A stretch of DNA of 64,000 bases from Promerops cafer. Taxonomy: Eukaryota > Chordata > Aves > Passeriformes > Nectariniidae. A program made the translations under genes and the position numbers. This document shows, in pieces, positions 12,231 through 26,700 of this stretch. The stretch covers positions 2,604,001-2,668,000 of the forward strand of contig VZSE01013530.1 in assembly GCA_013398275.1 (NCBI GenBank). The letters are read 5' to 3'. Every line of letters starts with the position of its first letter. The stretch's first letter is position 1. The notes under the pieces were generated by a model. That model worked only from the letters and a program-made list of their open reading frames with translations. It had not been told where the DNA came from and did not search any database.

Positions 12231-15200
12231 CACACCACCTCCACACACGGACACCTACATGGCCTCTGTCAGGATTTTACTCCCTTCAGCTGCAGCCCCC
12301 CTGAGCTGGCTGGCCCTTGGAGCATTTTCAATCTGCTGAGATACAAGATGTGAGCAGCCAAGCTGTGCCAAGCCTTGGTCTAGATATATCTCTGTTTGCA
12401 CTGAAAATTGCAGTTAATAACCAAGAGATGGCAGGATGGAAACTGCATTATGAAAAACATCCCATCCACACTCCTGGGGCTTCTCTGTATTACAATGCCC
12501 TGCACTGTTGTAACACAGTGTTCACCTCTGGAGAAAGTGGAAAAACCTGGTTAGGGGTCTATTGCACCACTGTGTGTGCCAATAACCATTATCTTCCCAA
12601 AACCATTGGATGTCCAGAGAAAACAGGGTGGCTGTCACAGACCAGGGATTGTCTAATTAATTCCAACTTCATTTGCCATGAATCACGGCCTATTTCAGTT
12701 ACAGTCTGCAACTGAAACATGTACATATGTGGAGCTTTATTTTCAAGGATTGATTCTTGCCACTGTTTTTAATAAATTATTGGTGAATTGTAGGCAACTA
12801 CAACTGTCTTTTTTTTTTTCCAGGTAGTAACATGTACTTTGGCAAATTGTTATTACAGAAAATAACCTAACCATAATAAAAGAGTTTAATAGTTTTTTCT
12901 TTCAACAGTCGACTAAGCCCTTCCCCTGTTGTACCAATCTTATTTGTGGGATATGAGTCAGACATTGTTTTTTATGAAAAATAGAGGAGCAGAGCTGATT
13001 CACATGGAAGGTATCATGGTAATGATCTCGGTGACAGGATAAAGCCCTGAGAGCCAAGTCAGATAAACTTCCCCAGCAAGACCTTCCACTGTCCTCCATA
13101 AACCAGATAATCTGTGCCCAGATAGGAAAGCTACTGAATAACTCTTTCAAAGAGCAATTTCATCCCAAGGCTCCTTATCTTGGCAGAGATGTTGTAGTTT
13201 TTCCAAATTATTCATCACAGCCTATTAAGACGTCAAAGCTGGAAGTTCTCTTTAATTTGTTTATGCATCTTAAGAAACTGTTTATGGTTTCCCATCTGTT
13301 AAAGAAACACTGTTTAATATGTATTAACAGGGCTGTTATTTTCATGTGGTCTCTACCGTGCCTTTAATGATAGGGATGAATGAGAGACACTGAGGGGATT
13401 CTGATCACTGATCAAAGAGATGGATACTTTTCCCTTGATACCTTTCCCAGGCTTCTTTCTGACCAGTCAATTAAAACATCAAGCCACAAGTTCACTAAAG
13501 CAGGACCATTACTGATCACTAAAAACAAAAAAATCTTGGCTGTCTGCCTGGTTCAACCCAATATGGACTGACAGAGAAAATGTCCAAAAATACCATTCCC
13601 TTAAACATACCTTTGAGATCTACTTCGGTTTTTACACACCTATTTGAAGAACAACTTAAACAGAGATTATCAGTTATGATTTGCACTAGGCACCTCCACC
13701 AAATTTGCATCAACATTAGTATGTAACTGTGATTAGGTAATGGTTTCATTTTCCTTGATTTTCACAAATGAACTCAATACTGGCAAACAATTCAGATTCT
13801 CAAATATTGCAAAACCAAGTGGTGTCCTACCCTCCTTCTGAAATCCTGACATGGCCACAGCCTCTGGGCAGTTCCTCCACGTTAGTATTACCCACAGCTC
13901 AGTCCATGCTTTGCCAAGCAAACACCACGGGTCAGAAGTGCTCATGAGAGCATGAAGTCACAATAGCATAAGATAAAATCAGCATCTCTGGCCATCAATA
14001 GTCTCTACCAAGGGCAACCTTGACACGTGTAGTGCAATGTGAGGGATTCCAGCTATAACACTCCCATTAAATTGAACAAAAGACATGAGACTGATTTTCC
14101 ACATTCATCACAGGCTTTATGTTGGTCCAGAGGCTCAGAATTCAGCTTTCAGTTTAAGGGATGTATTTTATGATTTATACTCCCCTTTCCATTCATGTGT
14201 GCTGTTTTTCTGTTTCGTACACACTCTAGGTTGAGCTGTTGAATATTTTGGAGTATGAGCATATGTGGCATGCTAAGGAGGGCGATCTTCATACAACCAA
14301 GCTGCTTTTCCTTTTTTGAACAGATTTGATTACTCCTTCTCCACTACTTAAAACTTCCTTTTCATTGCCAAGAAGAGATTGGCTTCAGCACCTCAAGATA
14401 CTTTTTCTCACCCAGCTTTCCCTGTTTCACTGGTTCCTCAGCTGGTGCCTGGGGTGGAGGGTCCCAGAGGATCACGCTGGGTCATAAGCAACTGCATCCC
14501 CCTCCCTCCCCATGGAGCCAACCTCACCCTGCAACCTCCAGGTGAAGGAGTGTGCACATGTGGATGGGAAGAGGGTTTTCCCCTCTGAGTGGGAGCAAAC
14601 CCAGAGCTCTTGCTCAGTGCTGAGAGCAGCGAGTGTGTGGGAGGGGTATCTGATCCGCTAATTAGTGTCAATTGTTTAATTTCCACCATCCTGTCATTTT
14701 ACCCGCGTGGTGATTTACTGATATTAAAAATCTGGGTTGGCAGGTGGAATATTCCTTGTTGTTGGTAACTGCCAGAAAAGCAGGTGCCTTGTTTCTGGTT
14801 TTAAGAGGCTTTTTGTTTTTCTGTCCATGGATACTCTTTTCTTTTTGAATATGCTTTCCCCTCCTTGTGACTTTTTTCTTTGCAATTCCTAATTTTTCCT
14901 TTATTTCCCCCTAATCTCTGACTTTGGAATGTTTCCATATTTGACTGTCACTGGTATTTAAACAACTCCCTAATCTCTAGGATTTCTTTTCTTCTGTAAA
15001 TAACCTTTAAAAACCCAGCAATCCCTGGTTATTTCCCCTTTCATTTTCATTGTTTCATCTATGACAAGCAACATTTAATACAGAGAACATTTAAGACCAA
15101 TTTCAAATTCTGCATTAAAAAATCCCAACATTTTTTCAAGGCTGGAGGAGGATTTTTTGCCAGAGGAAATATTTGTTCTCTCTAGTAACAAGGTGACATG

Positions 15201-15540
15201 GTGCCAGTTCGGTCTAATTTCATGTGTGGCCAGGAAGGATTCATTGAAATGGCTGCAATATTCATTCAGCCTTTCTTTCAGAGAGTGTCCTAAAGAAACT
15301 GAGAGCTGCGTGATGTCCACAGAGCTGTTTCCTTCCTCCCAGGGAAATGGCAGGACTGTGCTTATTCTCACAGGTAGCAACAAAAGAGACCATCTGCTTG
15401 GTGGTTTTATAATCAGCTTATTTATCTGCATGTGGGCACTGCAGGAGGCTTCAAACCTGCCCCCTGACGCCGATGGCTGGAGGGAAGCCACGATGGCTGC
15501 GCGTTTTTTGGGGCAGGGACCAGGCACCTGGTGGGTTCTG
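12231..15540. other. Intergenic DNA, no gene seen
   Basis: AT-rich unique sequence of about 3.3 kb. I recognise no exon, repeat family or RNA gene. The T-rich stretch at about 14800-15060 is low complexity only. Confidence 0.5.
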
Positions 15541-15611
15541 TGCAGGGCCAGGAGCTGGACTCCAAAGATTCTTGTGGGTCCCTCTCAATTCTGTGTTTCT
15601 GTGGTTCTGGG
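15541..15611 (+). mobile_element. CR1 LINE 3' terminal remnant (plus strand)
   Basis: The segment reads 'ccaggagctggactccaaag', then 'attcttgtgggtccctctca', then 'attctgtgtttctgtggttctgg'. It matches the end of CR1 (ggactcaatgatcttgtgggtcccttccaac followed by gattctgtg units) with several mismatches. It is only about 70 bp and is diverged. Confidence 0.75.
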
Positions 15612-18600
15612 CTCTGCCCCTGAGTGTGCCCCCGTGAGCAGCCCCTCCAAGCTGATGTCACTCACACGCATCATTATGTGTGGCCAAAAGCCAAAGGGGC
15701 AACAGGGGGGGCAAGAAATCAGCCAAGTGGGCATTGCACAGGGGAGAGATGGGGGCAATGGGTTCTCTTGGCAATTTGCTGCCTGCTGCCTTCAGCAGTG
15801 GAAGGAGCCCAGCAGTGACAGTAATTGCAGTAATCAAAGTAAATCACATCTTGCCACTTGCCTACATGACATTTTTCTCCCTGTACATGAGAACAGAAAT
15901 TAATTTTCTGGTTGTGTTTGAAGATGATGATTTAAAAGATTTTATAGGAGGATTAATTACACATTTCAGCTTTCAGCGCTGGAAAAGGAAATTGTTTGGA
16001 AAAGAGAACTTCAGTCCTTTTTATGAGATTTTGAAGAAGGCTGTGGAGAGCATAAGTCAGAGCAAAAATGGACCCCATGTACATTGGATTGGTGATATCC
16101 TTAAATGAGCAGTTGCGCTTTGAAGTGCAGTGAGAAAATAGAGATTTTTATCTGAATGAAGTAGGAAGATAATTGCACTCAGAAGCTTTAATCAGCATGC
16201 TTCGGATTTAAGCAGATGGATACACAGGGCAATTCTGTGAAGGATGAATTATTTATTTTGGGCACACTAAAACTTTGTCTCTTAAAGGTCATCAAACTTT
16301 CAACAGAGTTGACAAAGTCTGCTGCATTTGTGAATGAGATTAATCTTCTCATTAGTGAGAGGCAACATTTTCTTTTGAACTTGATATGCCTGGTAGGGGA
16401 ACAAAAAAAAACCACAGAACAAAATCATTTATGGAAAAGTACAGCTGAAGAGCATGTGTTTGTCTTACAGCAGTGGTTCTGCCCAATTGATCAAAAAAAA
16501 AAAAATTAACTGGAAACCTTAGAGCAGAATAATATGTTCTGTCCAGCAGGCACAAGCATTTGACATATCTATCATTCTTAATAGGATTATAAAATTAAAA
16601 GCCACCCCAATCAAGCAGCATTTATCAATTAGTGTGATGTCCCTGTAGTGGCTAAGGGATTTTGGTGTCAAAGGCAATAAAAGAGTCATTGACACCCTGT
16701 ATCAGAAATCAGCAGTGAATAAAGAAGAAATGCCATTGTTCATAATTGACTCCAATGAGACTGCTCGCATGGCTGAGCACAAATGCATGCAGGAACGGTC
16801 AAAATGATTTACAATACTTTGCATTTAAATCAGACATGGGTTGAAAGTGGGCTCCCAGCCTGAATTTATCCATCTGGACCCTGATCCGTGGGGCCAGATT
16901 TTTATTTCTGAGGTTATGTTGCGTTTCAGACACAAGATGGTTGCCTGCAGAGGCCTGGGACCACGGTCGTGCTGCCAGTCCTGCCAGTCGAAATTTCCTT
17001 GGGAATTCCACACGAGTGAACCTGATGTGTGCCCACGTGCCAAAGGGGTTTATAGGCAAAGGCAGCTTAGACTCTTCCTGGCCACCACAGGGAATCCGTG
17101 GAAGAACTGAAGAGAGAAACTTCATTATTACTGGAGATAAATTATAAGATGAAGGCTCATCCACGATTAAAATACCATGTTGTTCAGTGAAGGAGGTCTC
17201 CAGTGGGCACACTGTAATGGGACCGCAGACAGGAACATTGGGCAGTTGAATATATGTGAATATTCAAACTCTTGTGGGATAGGAAAAAAGCACCTGAGAT
17301 CCCAGCAACTACTCAGATGCCACACTGAATTAACGGCACAAACTTGAGTTGATTTTCACTCTTGGAGTTGGGCCAGGATAAAATTAATGGTTATTTTTGT
17401 GAGTTTAATAAGAGCACAGAGTCTTCATTGTGCTCAGCAAACACAAACATTTTAACAAACAATGTCCTTTTTTTAATTGCATGGACCTCAGCCTTACTAC
17501 TGTGGAGCACGGCATACACATGTTTCAGTATAAGCTCCTCTCTACTCAGGAAAGTATTTCAAGATGCACAAAAGTCCCTTTTTTAATCAAGAAGTAAGTG
17601 AAATAAAAAGCCTCAACAATGAGCCAGCTTGCCTTTCATAAATGACTGCTTTGTAATAGTTTCTTGAATATAATTGCACGAAAAATGCTGCAGCAATTTC
17701 AAAAACCTGTATCCAACCTAAGTGCTGCCATACAGACAGCTTTGTCTGAAACCCGACCTCCTAACAGGAATAGATCACAGAAGTTTTTGGATTTTGCCTT
17801 AAATGAAAAGCCCCTGGGCACTGAGTTTGCAACAATATGGTTTAGACAGGGAAAACCTCATCAAAGAGCAGCGACAGCCTGAGCACCCCAGAGCCAGGTC
17901 AGGGCAGGCTGATGTCAGCCCAGCTCTGCTGCTGGGGTGATGCAGTCTGGGGACTTACAGGAGTTCTGATGACTTATACCAGCCTCAAAATGACAAAGCT
18001 GGGAGAGCTGAAGCATCATTTCCAATGGAAAACTGGTCTGAAAGTTGGATACTGAGCACCCTCCAACCTGGAATCCCCCAGCTCCATGGCAGGGCATCAG
18101 GGCAGGGATCTCTCTCACCTCTTACTTGTCCCATGACTATCCATACTTATTTTCAGCATAAACCTAGCACAGAAATCCTCAAATTCAACTCTGAGATGCT
18201 GTTCATCTACCAGGACCACAGCAGTAATTAAAAAAAGGAAAGGTCTGCTGCCTACTATCCCAGTGTGGTGGTTTTTGCATGATGAGGGCTGAGCAAAGTG
18301 AGGCCGTGTTCTGTGCAGGAATTTTCTTTCTCAAGAGAAGATTATAGCCAAACTACCCAGAGAAGAAAAGGGCCTTTGAACAACGTACTCAATAAAATTC
18401 TAAATTTAAATTTGAACACACGCACAAATCATTTCTGGATGTTTATTTCATTTCGCATCAGGAAAATCCCCCTTCCTTTGGTTAGAATTATTACCTTTTA
18501 ATGGATACCAGAAGATTTGCTCACTGACGCAATTTTTCCCAGGATTTTTCTTCCTTTGTGTGTCCCCAGTATTGCCCTGTTTTGCTCTTCCCAGGAACAT

Positions 18601-20544
18601 GCCCTGTATTCAGTGGGACAACTTGGTGCTTTCTGCAGTTCCTGAAATTTCCAGCCAGGTTGGAGTAGGCAACTTAGACAGGGGTTTTAGACTGGAGATT
18701 AGCACTAAAATAGCATGAAAAACAAAGGAGAAAGAGCTAAATGGTTGATATTATTAGCAACTTCTTTGCTATAAGGCACAGCACACAACAGAGGGTGACT
18801 TTATGATTTCTCAGAAGTTTGGAGGTGCCACATTCGGGATGCCTGAAGTTCCTTGCTTAAAAACAAAGGATAAACTGGTGTGAAAATCAGTGGACTGAGG
18901 TGACACACAGCTCATGATTTCTGGTTGTGTTTTTAGCAGAAGGAAACGTGGCATGTTCCTGGTGTGGGCATGCAGCTCCCCCACGTTGGAGAAGACTTTC
19001 AGCCCTGGGGAGGGGCTGGGAGCAGGATGCAGTAACACAGTCCCTACGCTGAGCTTGGAAGCCACACTGACTTAATTTATTGCATGGAGGAGGGTCTGGA
19101 AAGTGGAAAATCACCCAAGACTGAACAAAGAGGCTCATCTGTAACCATGGGGGCACACAGAGGGGCCAAGCACCACCCAGCACGGCTCAGTCAGGAGGAA
19201 GGACACACAGAGGAGCTGCTGCAGAGGGGGAGGTGGCTGTGCTCTCACTGGGGACCCAGCATGGTTACAGCATGCAGAGCTGGGCAGGGACAGAAACTTC
19301 CAGCTGTTCTACAGAGAAGTTATAAGATGTAGGATAAATGTCGTGGACAACCCTGGGTGGGTTTGACCCCTGTGACTACAATGTGTGCGTCATTAGTGCC
19401 ATATTTAGGCACCATAAGGTTGCCCAAATTTGCCTCAGCCTCACAAATGAGAGATGTGGGGAGCAAAAGCAACCAAGAGAAGCAGAGGCAGATATGGGAA
19501 GCCTGATGTAACAGCCAGGACTTCCTGTCTCTTTTCATTTAAATGAAATAATTTACTCTCCTAAATCCCATCCTCACCTGTCTCACAGAACAGAAAGGAC
19601 AATCCCATTTGCTCTTTAAAAAATAATCTAATACCTTATCCCTTATCTTGGTGCCCTGGTCAACCCCAGCATTGTCACAGGATTTCACTGGATTGCTGGA
19701 ACTCTTTTATTTGTTACTGGTAAATCAGACTTCGGTTTACTAAAGACTTAGAAAACTCCACTTACCACCTGTTTATCATCTGTCTGATGCAATATTTTTT
19801 TAATGAAGAAATTATTTTTAAATCACCTTTTTGTCAAGGCTGTCATTGCTTAAGAGAGGCAGTTTACAAACATTTGAAAAGCTGGCAACAGGAGATTAAC
19901 ACTCTATAGATGAGTAAATGTTTGGGAACCTGTTAAAATATTAGGAAATGAGGAATCATGAAGACATACCCCAGTAGAATCCAGAAATTTTTTCATAGTC
20001 TCCTTTCATCCATTTCTCCTCACCATGTCATGAACCCTTCTGCACTTGCACAGAGCCCCACTGTGGAGGGAGGAATTAATTTATATGGAATAGGAACCAA
20101 TTCCCAGCCCTGCTTTGAAGCCAGCTGCTCTCAGTACAGCCACTGAAGCAGCTTCCATGGCCAACATCCCTGCAAGCCATTAGAGCACTTGGGATCTGGA
20201 GATAATCTTCACTGCCCAGACCCGCTCCTGGCTTCAGGAAGACTGTGCAAACATCATCTGTTTGACTTTATCTGCTCGTTTTCACTTAAGGGGTGCAAGA
20301 AAAGAGAACACCAAAAAAGCCTTTCAAAATTTCTCTTTTTTTGGTGTGGCTACTATCAGAGGCTTACATTTTTATGTATCAGCCTCCATAGAAATCTCAG
20401 GCATATATTACATTATGCGGATGTGTTGTGGAGAACAGCAGCCAAATTCCTACTCTCCATCAAGCTGATGTAAATCTGATTTTCTGTACCTAAACTGCAG
20501 GAGAAAGAAGAATTCTTTGCATGAATGGGCTTTATTCACACTGG
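15612..20544. other. Intergenic DNA, possible conserved block
   Basis: No gene is seen. The part around 15,880-16,800 is AT-rich, free of recognisable repeats and dense in ATTA/TAAT homeodomain cores (for example gagattaatcttctcattag near 16337). That composition is often seen in conserved non-coding elements of gene deserts, but I cannot test conservation here. Open frames of up to about 250 codons (15157-15903 plus) have no family motif. Confidence 0.45.
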
Positions 20545-20748
20545 CAAATAGTGATAGGACAAGGGGGAACAGTTTTAAATTAAAAGAGGGGAGATTCAGC
20601 ATAGATGTTAGGAGGAAATTCTTCCCTCTGAGGGTGGAGAGGCTCTGGCCCAGGTTAGTCAGAGAAGCTGTGGCTGCCCCATCCCTGAAACTGTCCAAGG
20701 CCAGGCTGGATGGGGCTTGGGTGTGGTTCAGTGGAAGGTGTTCCTGCA
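20545..20748 (+). mobile_element. CR1 LINE internal fragment (plus strand)
   Basis: Landmarks in order: 'agtgataggacaagggggaa', 'gattcagcatagatgttagg', 'aggaaattcttccctctgag', 'ggtggagaggctctggccca', 'agaagctgtggctgccccat', 'ggccaggctggatggggctt'. The match fades after 'cagtggaaggtgttcctgca' near 20745, so the copy lacks the terminal gattctg repeats. It is of the same subfamily type as the minus-strand copy at 2.3 kb. Confidence 0.93.
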
Positions 20749-23700
20749 GTGCTGGGTGTAGGGGAGAGGCAGCGCTGCTGCTGCAGCTCCATCTCTGGGG
20801 GATGCATTCCAAGAGCCGACAAGGAAAGCTGAGGGAAGGGAGGACACTGCAGCCTGCCCATATCAAAGGGATCTGTGAAACGTGTGGAGCTCAAGCACAG
20901 GAACCCCTGCCAGGACTGTGATGTCTCCTAAATGACCAGTGTTATTTGGCTTGGTCCATAACCCACAACACAGCTCCCTTGTCCCGTCCGCGAGGCACCA
21001 GGATCTCCCCGCGGCTCCAGGGAGCCGGCAGCCCCGGCTGCCAGAGGAGGCCCATTGGCGGAAGGACCACATTTGAAACATATTTCCTGGAAAATGATGA
21101 TTCCCAAATGGTCCCAAAAGCCTGGATAAACTCCCACTCCCACCTCTCATGCTCTGACAGTGCTCTCTGGCTTCAGCATGGGCAGCACGAGATGCTGAGC
21201 CTCAGTACCTCTTTGCAGGAGCAGGATGAGCCCAGGGGAGGAACCAGGCTGGGGGCAGATCCAAGAGGGGGCGTGGGGCAGAGCAGAGGGACCACACAGC
21301 AGAGAAGCCCATGTTTGGAGCACAGCTGCTGAGACGCCTCCTCGCTGCAAAGGTGACAGGGAGGAGTCCACAGCTGACACATGCATCTGGAGCATTCCAT
21401 GTCTTTTCTCAGGCACTGTGACTAATTAGGAGAATAAAAAAGAAATAAATTTAAAAAAAAAAAATTACAAAAACCAGCACAGATTTTGCCAGAAGATGTT
21501 AGACCTAAAACAACAACAAAAAAAAAGGCAACCTACCAAGAGACAATTTGCATGATTGACCAGTAAAAAATGGTAAACAGCTGTGCCTTAGCATCTGTAC
21601 TGTGGAGTCAGACTCTGCAAAAAGGAGTAAATGACCAGAAGAGAAATTGCCAATAGCTGCTCTATTCAAGCCTAGGCCATGCTTCTTGGAAGGAAGAAGC
21701 CAAGAGACAGGCAGGCTCCTTTCCTCTCACAGGACACAGAGTGGCTCAGGTTGGGACTGGTTAAAGGTGAAATTTCTACCACATTTTTCTAGAAAGGTTG
21801 AGTCCAAATTCAGAGGTTCAAGCTCTCTTTGTTCCATCACCCCTCTGCTGATACCTCCTGGATGGACCATCCTGGCAGGGACGTGGTGTTTTGACCTGCC
21901 ACCAAAGCCATGTAATGTGCCTGTAATGATTTTATCTTAAATTACAGAAATGAAAACTGGCATTGGTTTGCTTCTTGCATTTGCCCCTGTAGGCAAGATG
22001 GAAAGGAGTCCAACAATGAGCACTTTAAGCAATCCCAGAAAATGCTCCTTACTCATAGGAAGCTTCATTGCTTCAATTGGATCCTGGTCCAATTGCAATC
22101 ATTTGCAGTTGTTTTTAATTTCTCAGTCTGGAGTAATGAGATTACACTAGATCCTGTATTCCCAAACGCTTTCAGTTGTACAGTGGAAATCTTCCTTAGC
22201 CTGATGGCTCAAAATCAAGACAACCAACTTCTTCATTTACATTCACAGTTATTAAGCCCATGTTATGACAGTTAGGGCAAGACTCCTCAATTTCTAATAT
22301 TTATGACTTGTTTTGCTACCAGGACAAAAGAGAAGTTCATGGATCACTGGCTCCTACTGCCTCCATTTGTAGACTAAGGCAAACACATATTTGCAGAACA
22401 CACTGATGCGACTAAATCAATCCACTGGGCTATCTTGCCCTCAAAAGGCTTCTTAGTGCTGCCATGAATGCCTGGATTTTTAAAAAACCAGTTGCAGTTC
22501 CCACATGCTGAGGCTGCACGCTGGGTGAAGCCGTGTGCGGTGCAGCAGCATCGCTCCTGCGCAGCTGGGATCCCAGGGATGCAGCAGCTCCTCGGTCACG
22601 TCCCTCACAGCTCTGGGCTTTGCCAACACCTCTTAAAAGAAGGTATTTTTAAGTATCCAAAAGAGGTGAAGGCATATTTAGTCCCCACATTCTTCTTTTT
22701 CTAATTATGAAAGTAATTAATGCCCTGTCTGTTGAAACACAGCGAAATGAATTTGCTGAAAACTGCACTTTGGGCTTGTTTGAGGTGAGATGAATTAATT
22801 AAAACACCAAGTCAATCCAAACAACAAACATATACAGAATTCAACCCAAAGTGATCTGAAACAGCCAGTAAATAGCTTCTCATTAGCAGTGGGGAGGTTT
22901 TTTCTCACACTTTTCTAAAACAGCTCTCAAAAATAGATTAATATGTTTAAATAACATATTAACAACATATTCACTTGGCAGTATTTCTAAAAAGAAGTAT
23001 GATTATTTCCAAAATTGCCTATGTATTTATTTCAGCATTTCCTAGAAGAAATAGTTTAAGGGTTTAAGTAAAATAAATAAATACTTCTTTTTCCTTCCCT
23101 TTGCAAACGGACAAAAAAGAAAAAAAGCCTAATAATTTGAAATGCCTGGAAACAATTTTTCAGCAATGTTTTAGATCTTTCAGCTAAAAGGAGAATTTGC
23201 TATATCTTCACTCTGACTCTCTAGAGAATGTTCTTTGATATAATAATTTTTAAAAGTGGCTGAAGAACAGGCTACTGAGTTTGCCTCAAAATCTCAGGTT
23301 GCATAAATCAGAGGAGACCCATAAAAAGGCACTCGGTGGTTTACACAAGTTGTGAATCTGTCCCATTTTTGCTATAAATATGTGCAGGGGAATGTCACAT
23401 ACACTTCCACATGCTAATGGTAGTGTCGTATTAATGCTGTGAAATCACACTTGTGAGACACAGATTTAAATGTTATTTGGTTGAAAGGATTTTAGAGCAG
23501 AGCACATAAGTTTTGAAGGCCTTTTTTTGGCTGAAGGATAAAGAAAATGGACAGCCCTTTACACTTTCATTTGTGACTCCTCTGTCAATGGTGACTGGCT
23601 GTGGCTTATCACATAATACAGCTGGCAACTTCCCAAACCCCAGTGAAACCAACAGAGAAAATCACCATGAACATTTTGGGGCTAGAATTATGAGTTTTGG

Positions 23701-26700
23701 TAATGAATATTTTAAGCTCCTTTTGCAGCTCTGATTCCCTGGGCAGAAATGGATTTAGAAGACAAGCAGAGGATCCTGACAGGCTTTGACATCACTTGAG
23801 CTGTCGTGTCAGCAAAACCACCTAATTACATGAGTTCTAAAGTCCTGCAAAACCTGCCGTTTCTGTGGGTTGAGCTTAGCAGTTAATGCAAGTCTCTTCT
23901 TTAGATCATCTCTTGCTTTGCATTTTGTCTGAAGTGCTTTTCGTTGTTCTACATTTTGATGTATTTAATTAATTAATCCACTTAATTGCTGTCAGCTTCA
24001 TGTCAGATGGAGCTCTGTTGTTGTGAGCTGTGACTGAGCTGTGTTGCTCTGTCCATGAGCAGTGGACAAGGCTGTCTGGGTGTCTGAATTTTGACCATTT
24101 TTCATTATTCCTCTGGTCCATTGAGAGGTAGGAGAGCCTTGTGCAGACCTCGGAGATGGCCTCTCCCACAGCATTGCTGATTGCCTTGGTAAACCTGCAC
24201 TGTGCCCAGAGGAGAGGCTGTATCTGATATCTCATAGGCTTTGGCTTCAATCTCCGATTTTACCAACTGTGACGCCTTTTGACATCATCATAATTAAGTT
24301 CCTTCATTTTTTTTCCCCACTTTGTGGGCTTGAAATTAGGCCCATAAATTGATATATGGGCTTTTAAAGCCATGGCCTGATTTTCAGAGATCTAAGTACT
24401 GCAATCTCCATTACTTTTCACTTTAACACCCGGAAAATCAGCAGCCAAAGCTCCTTACTCTGTATTTCTCCCTGATTCAAGAGTGAAAGCAGTCGAGAAG
24501 GGAAATACCTGTCTACTTTCATAACAAAAACTAGTGCAAGTAACTTCACCATATCTGCACTGATCCTCTCCTTCTGCACACAGAACCACATTTACCACAT
24601 TTGCATGGATTTTTCCATGCCTAATGCTCTGCACAGCTCCCAAGCCCAGAGCCTGCTTGCTGCAGGTAGGAAAGAGCATTCAGGCTCATGAACCTGCATG
24701 CCCCAGTCCCCCTGATAACCCAGAGCTATTGCTGTGTCACAGCATGTCACCATAAAATAGCAGTGGAATGACTGGGAGTGGGCGAGGTGTTTATGTCTTC
24801 TGAGCCTCAAACCAGGCCAAAAAAAGAAAACTAATTCAAAATGGAGATTGAGATGCTCCTCCCGCAGAGATGGGAGATGTTCCTCCCTGCAATGTGGGAG
24901 TCATCTAAATGTGAGGAAGAGACCCTGCACAAATCTTTAAGGTTGGAACTAATCTCATGTTTCAACTCTGTAATCTAGGACCGTTAAATATTTATGCTGT
25001 TGGAATAAACACAAAGAAAATTAGTACCCGTTCAAATGAAAAGGATCAAGCTAGGATGGAGGCTAAAAGTAAAAGAGAACAAAATAATCAAGCTGGATTT
25101 TCTTTCTCTTTTTATTCTCAGCTCTCCTTCTGGTAATGTGTGATTTCACCCTCAATACCTCCGACAACACCAGCTGCTTTGATCCCTAAGGTTTATTTGC
25201 TCCCTAAGTCAGCAAGTTTGCAAGAGCTTAAATAAACTCGGAAAGGTTCAAAGCCCAACAGGAGAGAAAAAATACACTTTTAAAAGACATAAAGTCAGGA
25301 AGGCATGTGTTCCTTAATGACTTTCCTGGAGGCATTATCTCTTCCCCCACACTCCTCCTCCTCATCTACCTTCCTTCTGTTTTCTGGCTTAAATTAGACT
25401 GTAAGATCTTCTGGAAGTGAACGCATCCTTCCTGTGCAATGGGCCATGATCTTCACTGGAGCCCCTGGTAATACTGGGACTCATTTCCATCTGTTGTCAA
25501 GGGTGTTTTTTTGGTCCATTAACACATAGCAAAACAAAGAAAGCAAAAAAGACCAGTTTACACATGATGTATTAATTCCTATCTCCACACTGCTCATTTC
25601 TTGTCTCCAGACACTCCTTTTAAAACACAACAGGTATTTTCCATGCGTGCCAATGTAGTGGAGAGGCTGTGGACCATCAGAACAAGCACAAACAAGTTAT
25701 GGAAACTGCAGGAACTGCTTCTATACACAGTGTAATTTATTACCTGTTGCATTCTGCTGGTGGCAGGATTATGTCTGTCTTACAGAGTGTCCTAAAGCTG
25801 CAGTTGTAAAAAGCAACTGAGTGTAGGTGTTGGGAAGGAGGAACTAGAGCACTAGAGATTAATTGGTTTTCTTTGAACATAACAAGGATTTTTGTCTGTG
25901 ACAGCAGTGAGATTAAGGCCATGTTTTACCTTGAGTTATGGCCCCTTTTCACCATCTCTTTGGATAGTGATGCAAGTACTGCACTTCCATATATTGCAGA
26001 CTTCTGCCCTTCTCCAAGCTTTCTCAGAAGTCGAATGCTAAGGACATAACCAGACAGCTTTGCCAGGCTCCTAGGACTTCAAATGCCTCAAGTGAGGCCA
26101 CACAGTCTTGAAACATAAATTCTCCAACATTGCCAAATTTTGTCATCCCGCAAAATGCCCAGGGAAGGTTAATGCTGTGAGAAAGCTGGGATTGTAACTT
26201 TCCCACTAAATGGAGGGAAAAAAAGAGTTGAACATTATGTTTGCTGCCAGTACTCAAGCCTGGCTTAAGATGCTCTCCACCTGATCTCTTACCCTGCACA
26301 CAGAGGGATGGGCCAGGCTGGACTGGTGGCACCACAATCCATACACAGTGTCAGCAGTCTGCCAGCAAGAGATGCAAACATGCCATCATCTCCCCAGGCC
26401 CCTCACCAGCCTCTGCACAGCAGGCTCCACTCTCTTCTTCCAGAATTTGGCAGATCTGGTAAAGATTAAAATAAATTCCACTCACTTTCTCACTAGCAAA
26501 TCCAGGAAAATTCTTTATTTTGTTTCCTGGCAGAACATGGTTTGTTAAACAATAAATGTTTGCATTTCAAGTAAACTGGTTTTATGGAGAGAGGCTGCTC
26601 CTACTCCTGAAGGATGATGGCATCTTCCCTTCTCCTTGTTGCTTGAGGAGAATAGGAGTCTCTATTTCACCTCATCTGGCATCCAGCATTTTGCCATGTA

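Noticed and set aside
15157..15903. 248-codon plus-strand frame
   Set aside because: It crosses a CR1 3' remnant at 15541-15611 and has no family motif, so it is not a plausible host protein.
24930..24990. aaggttggaactaatctcat, resembling a CR1 3' end
   Set aside because: Only about a dozen bases match and no flanking CR1 landmark follows. Too weak to call.
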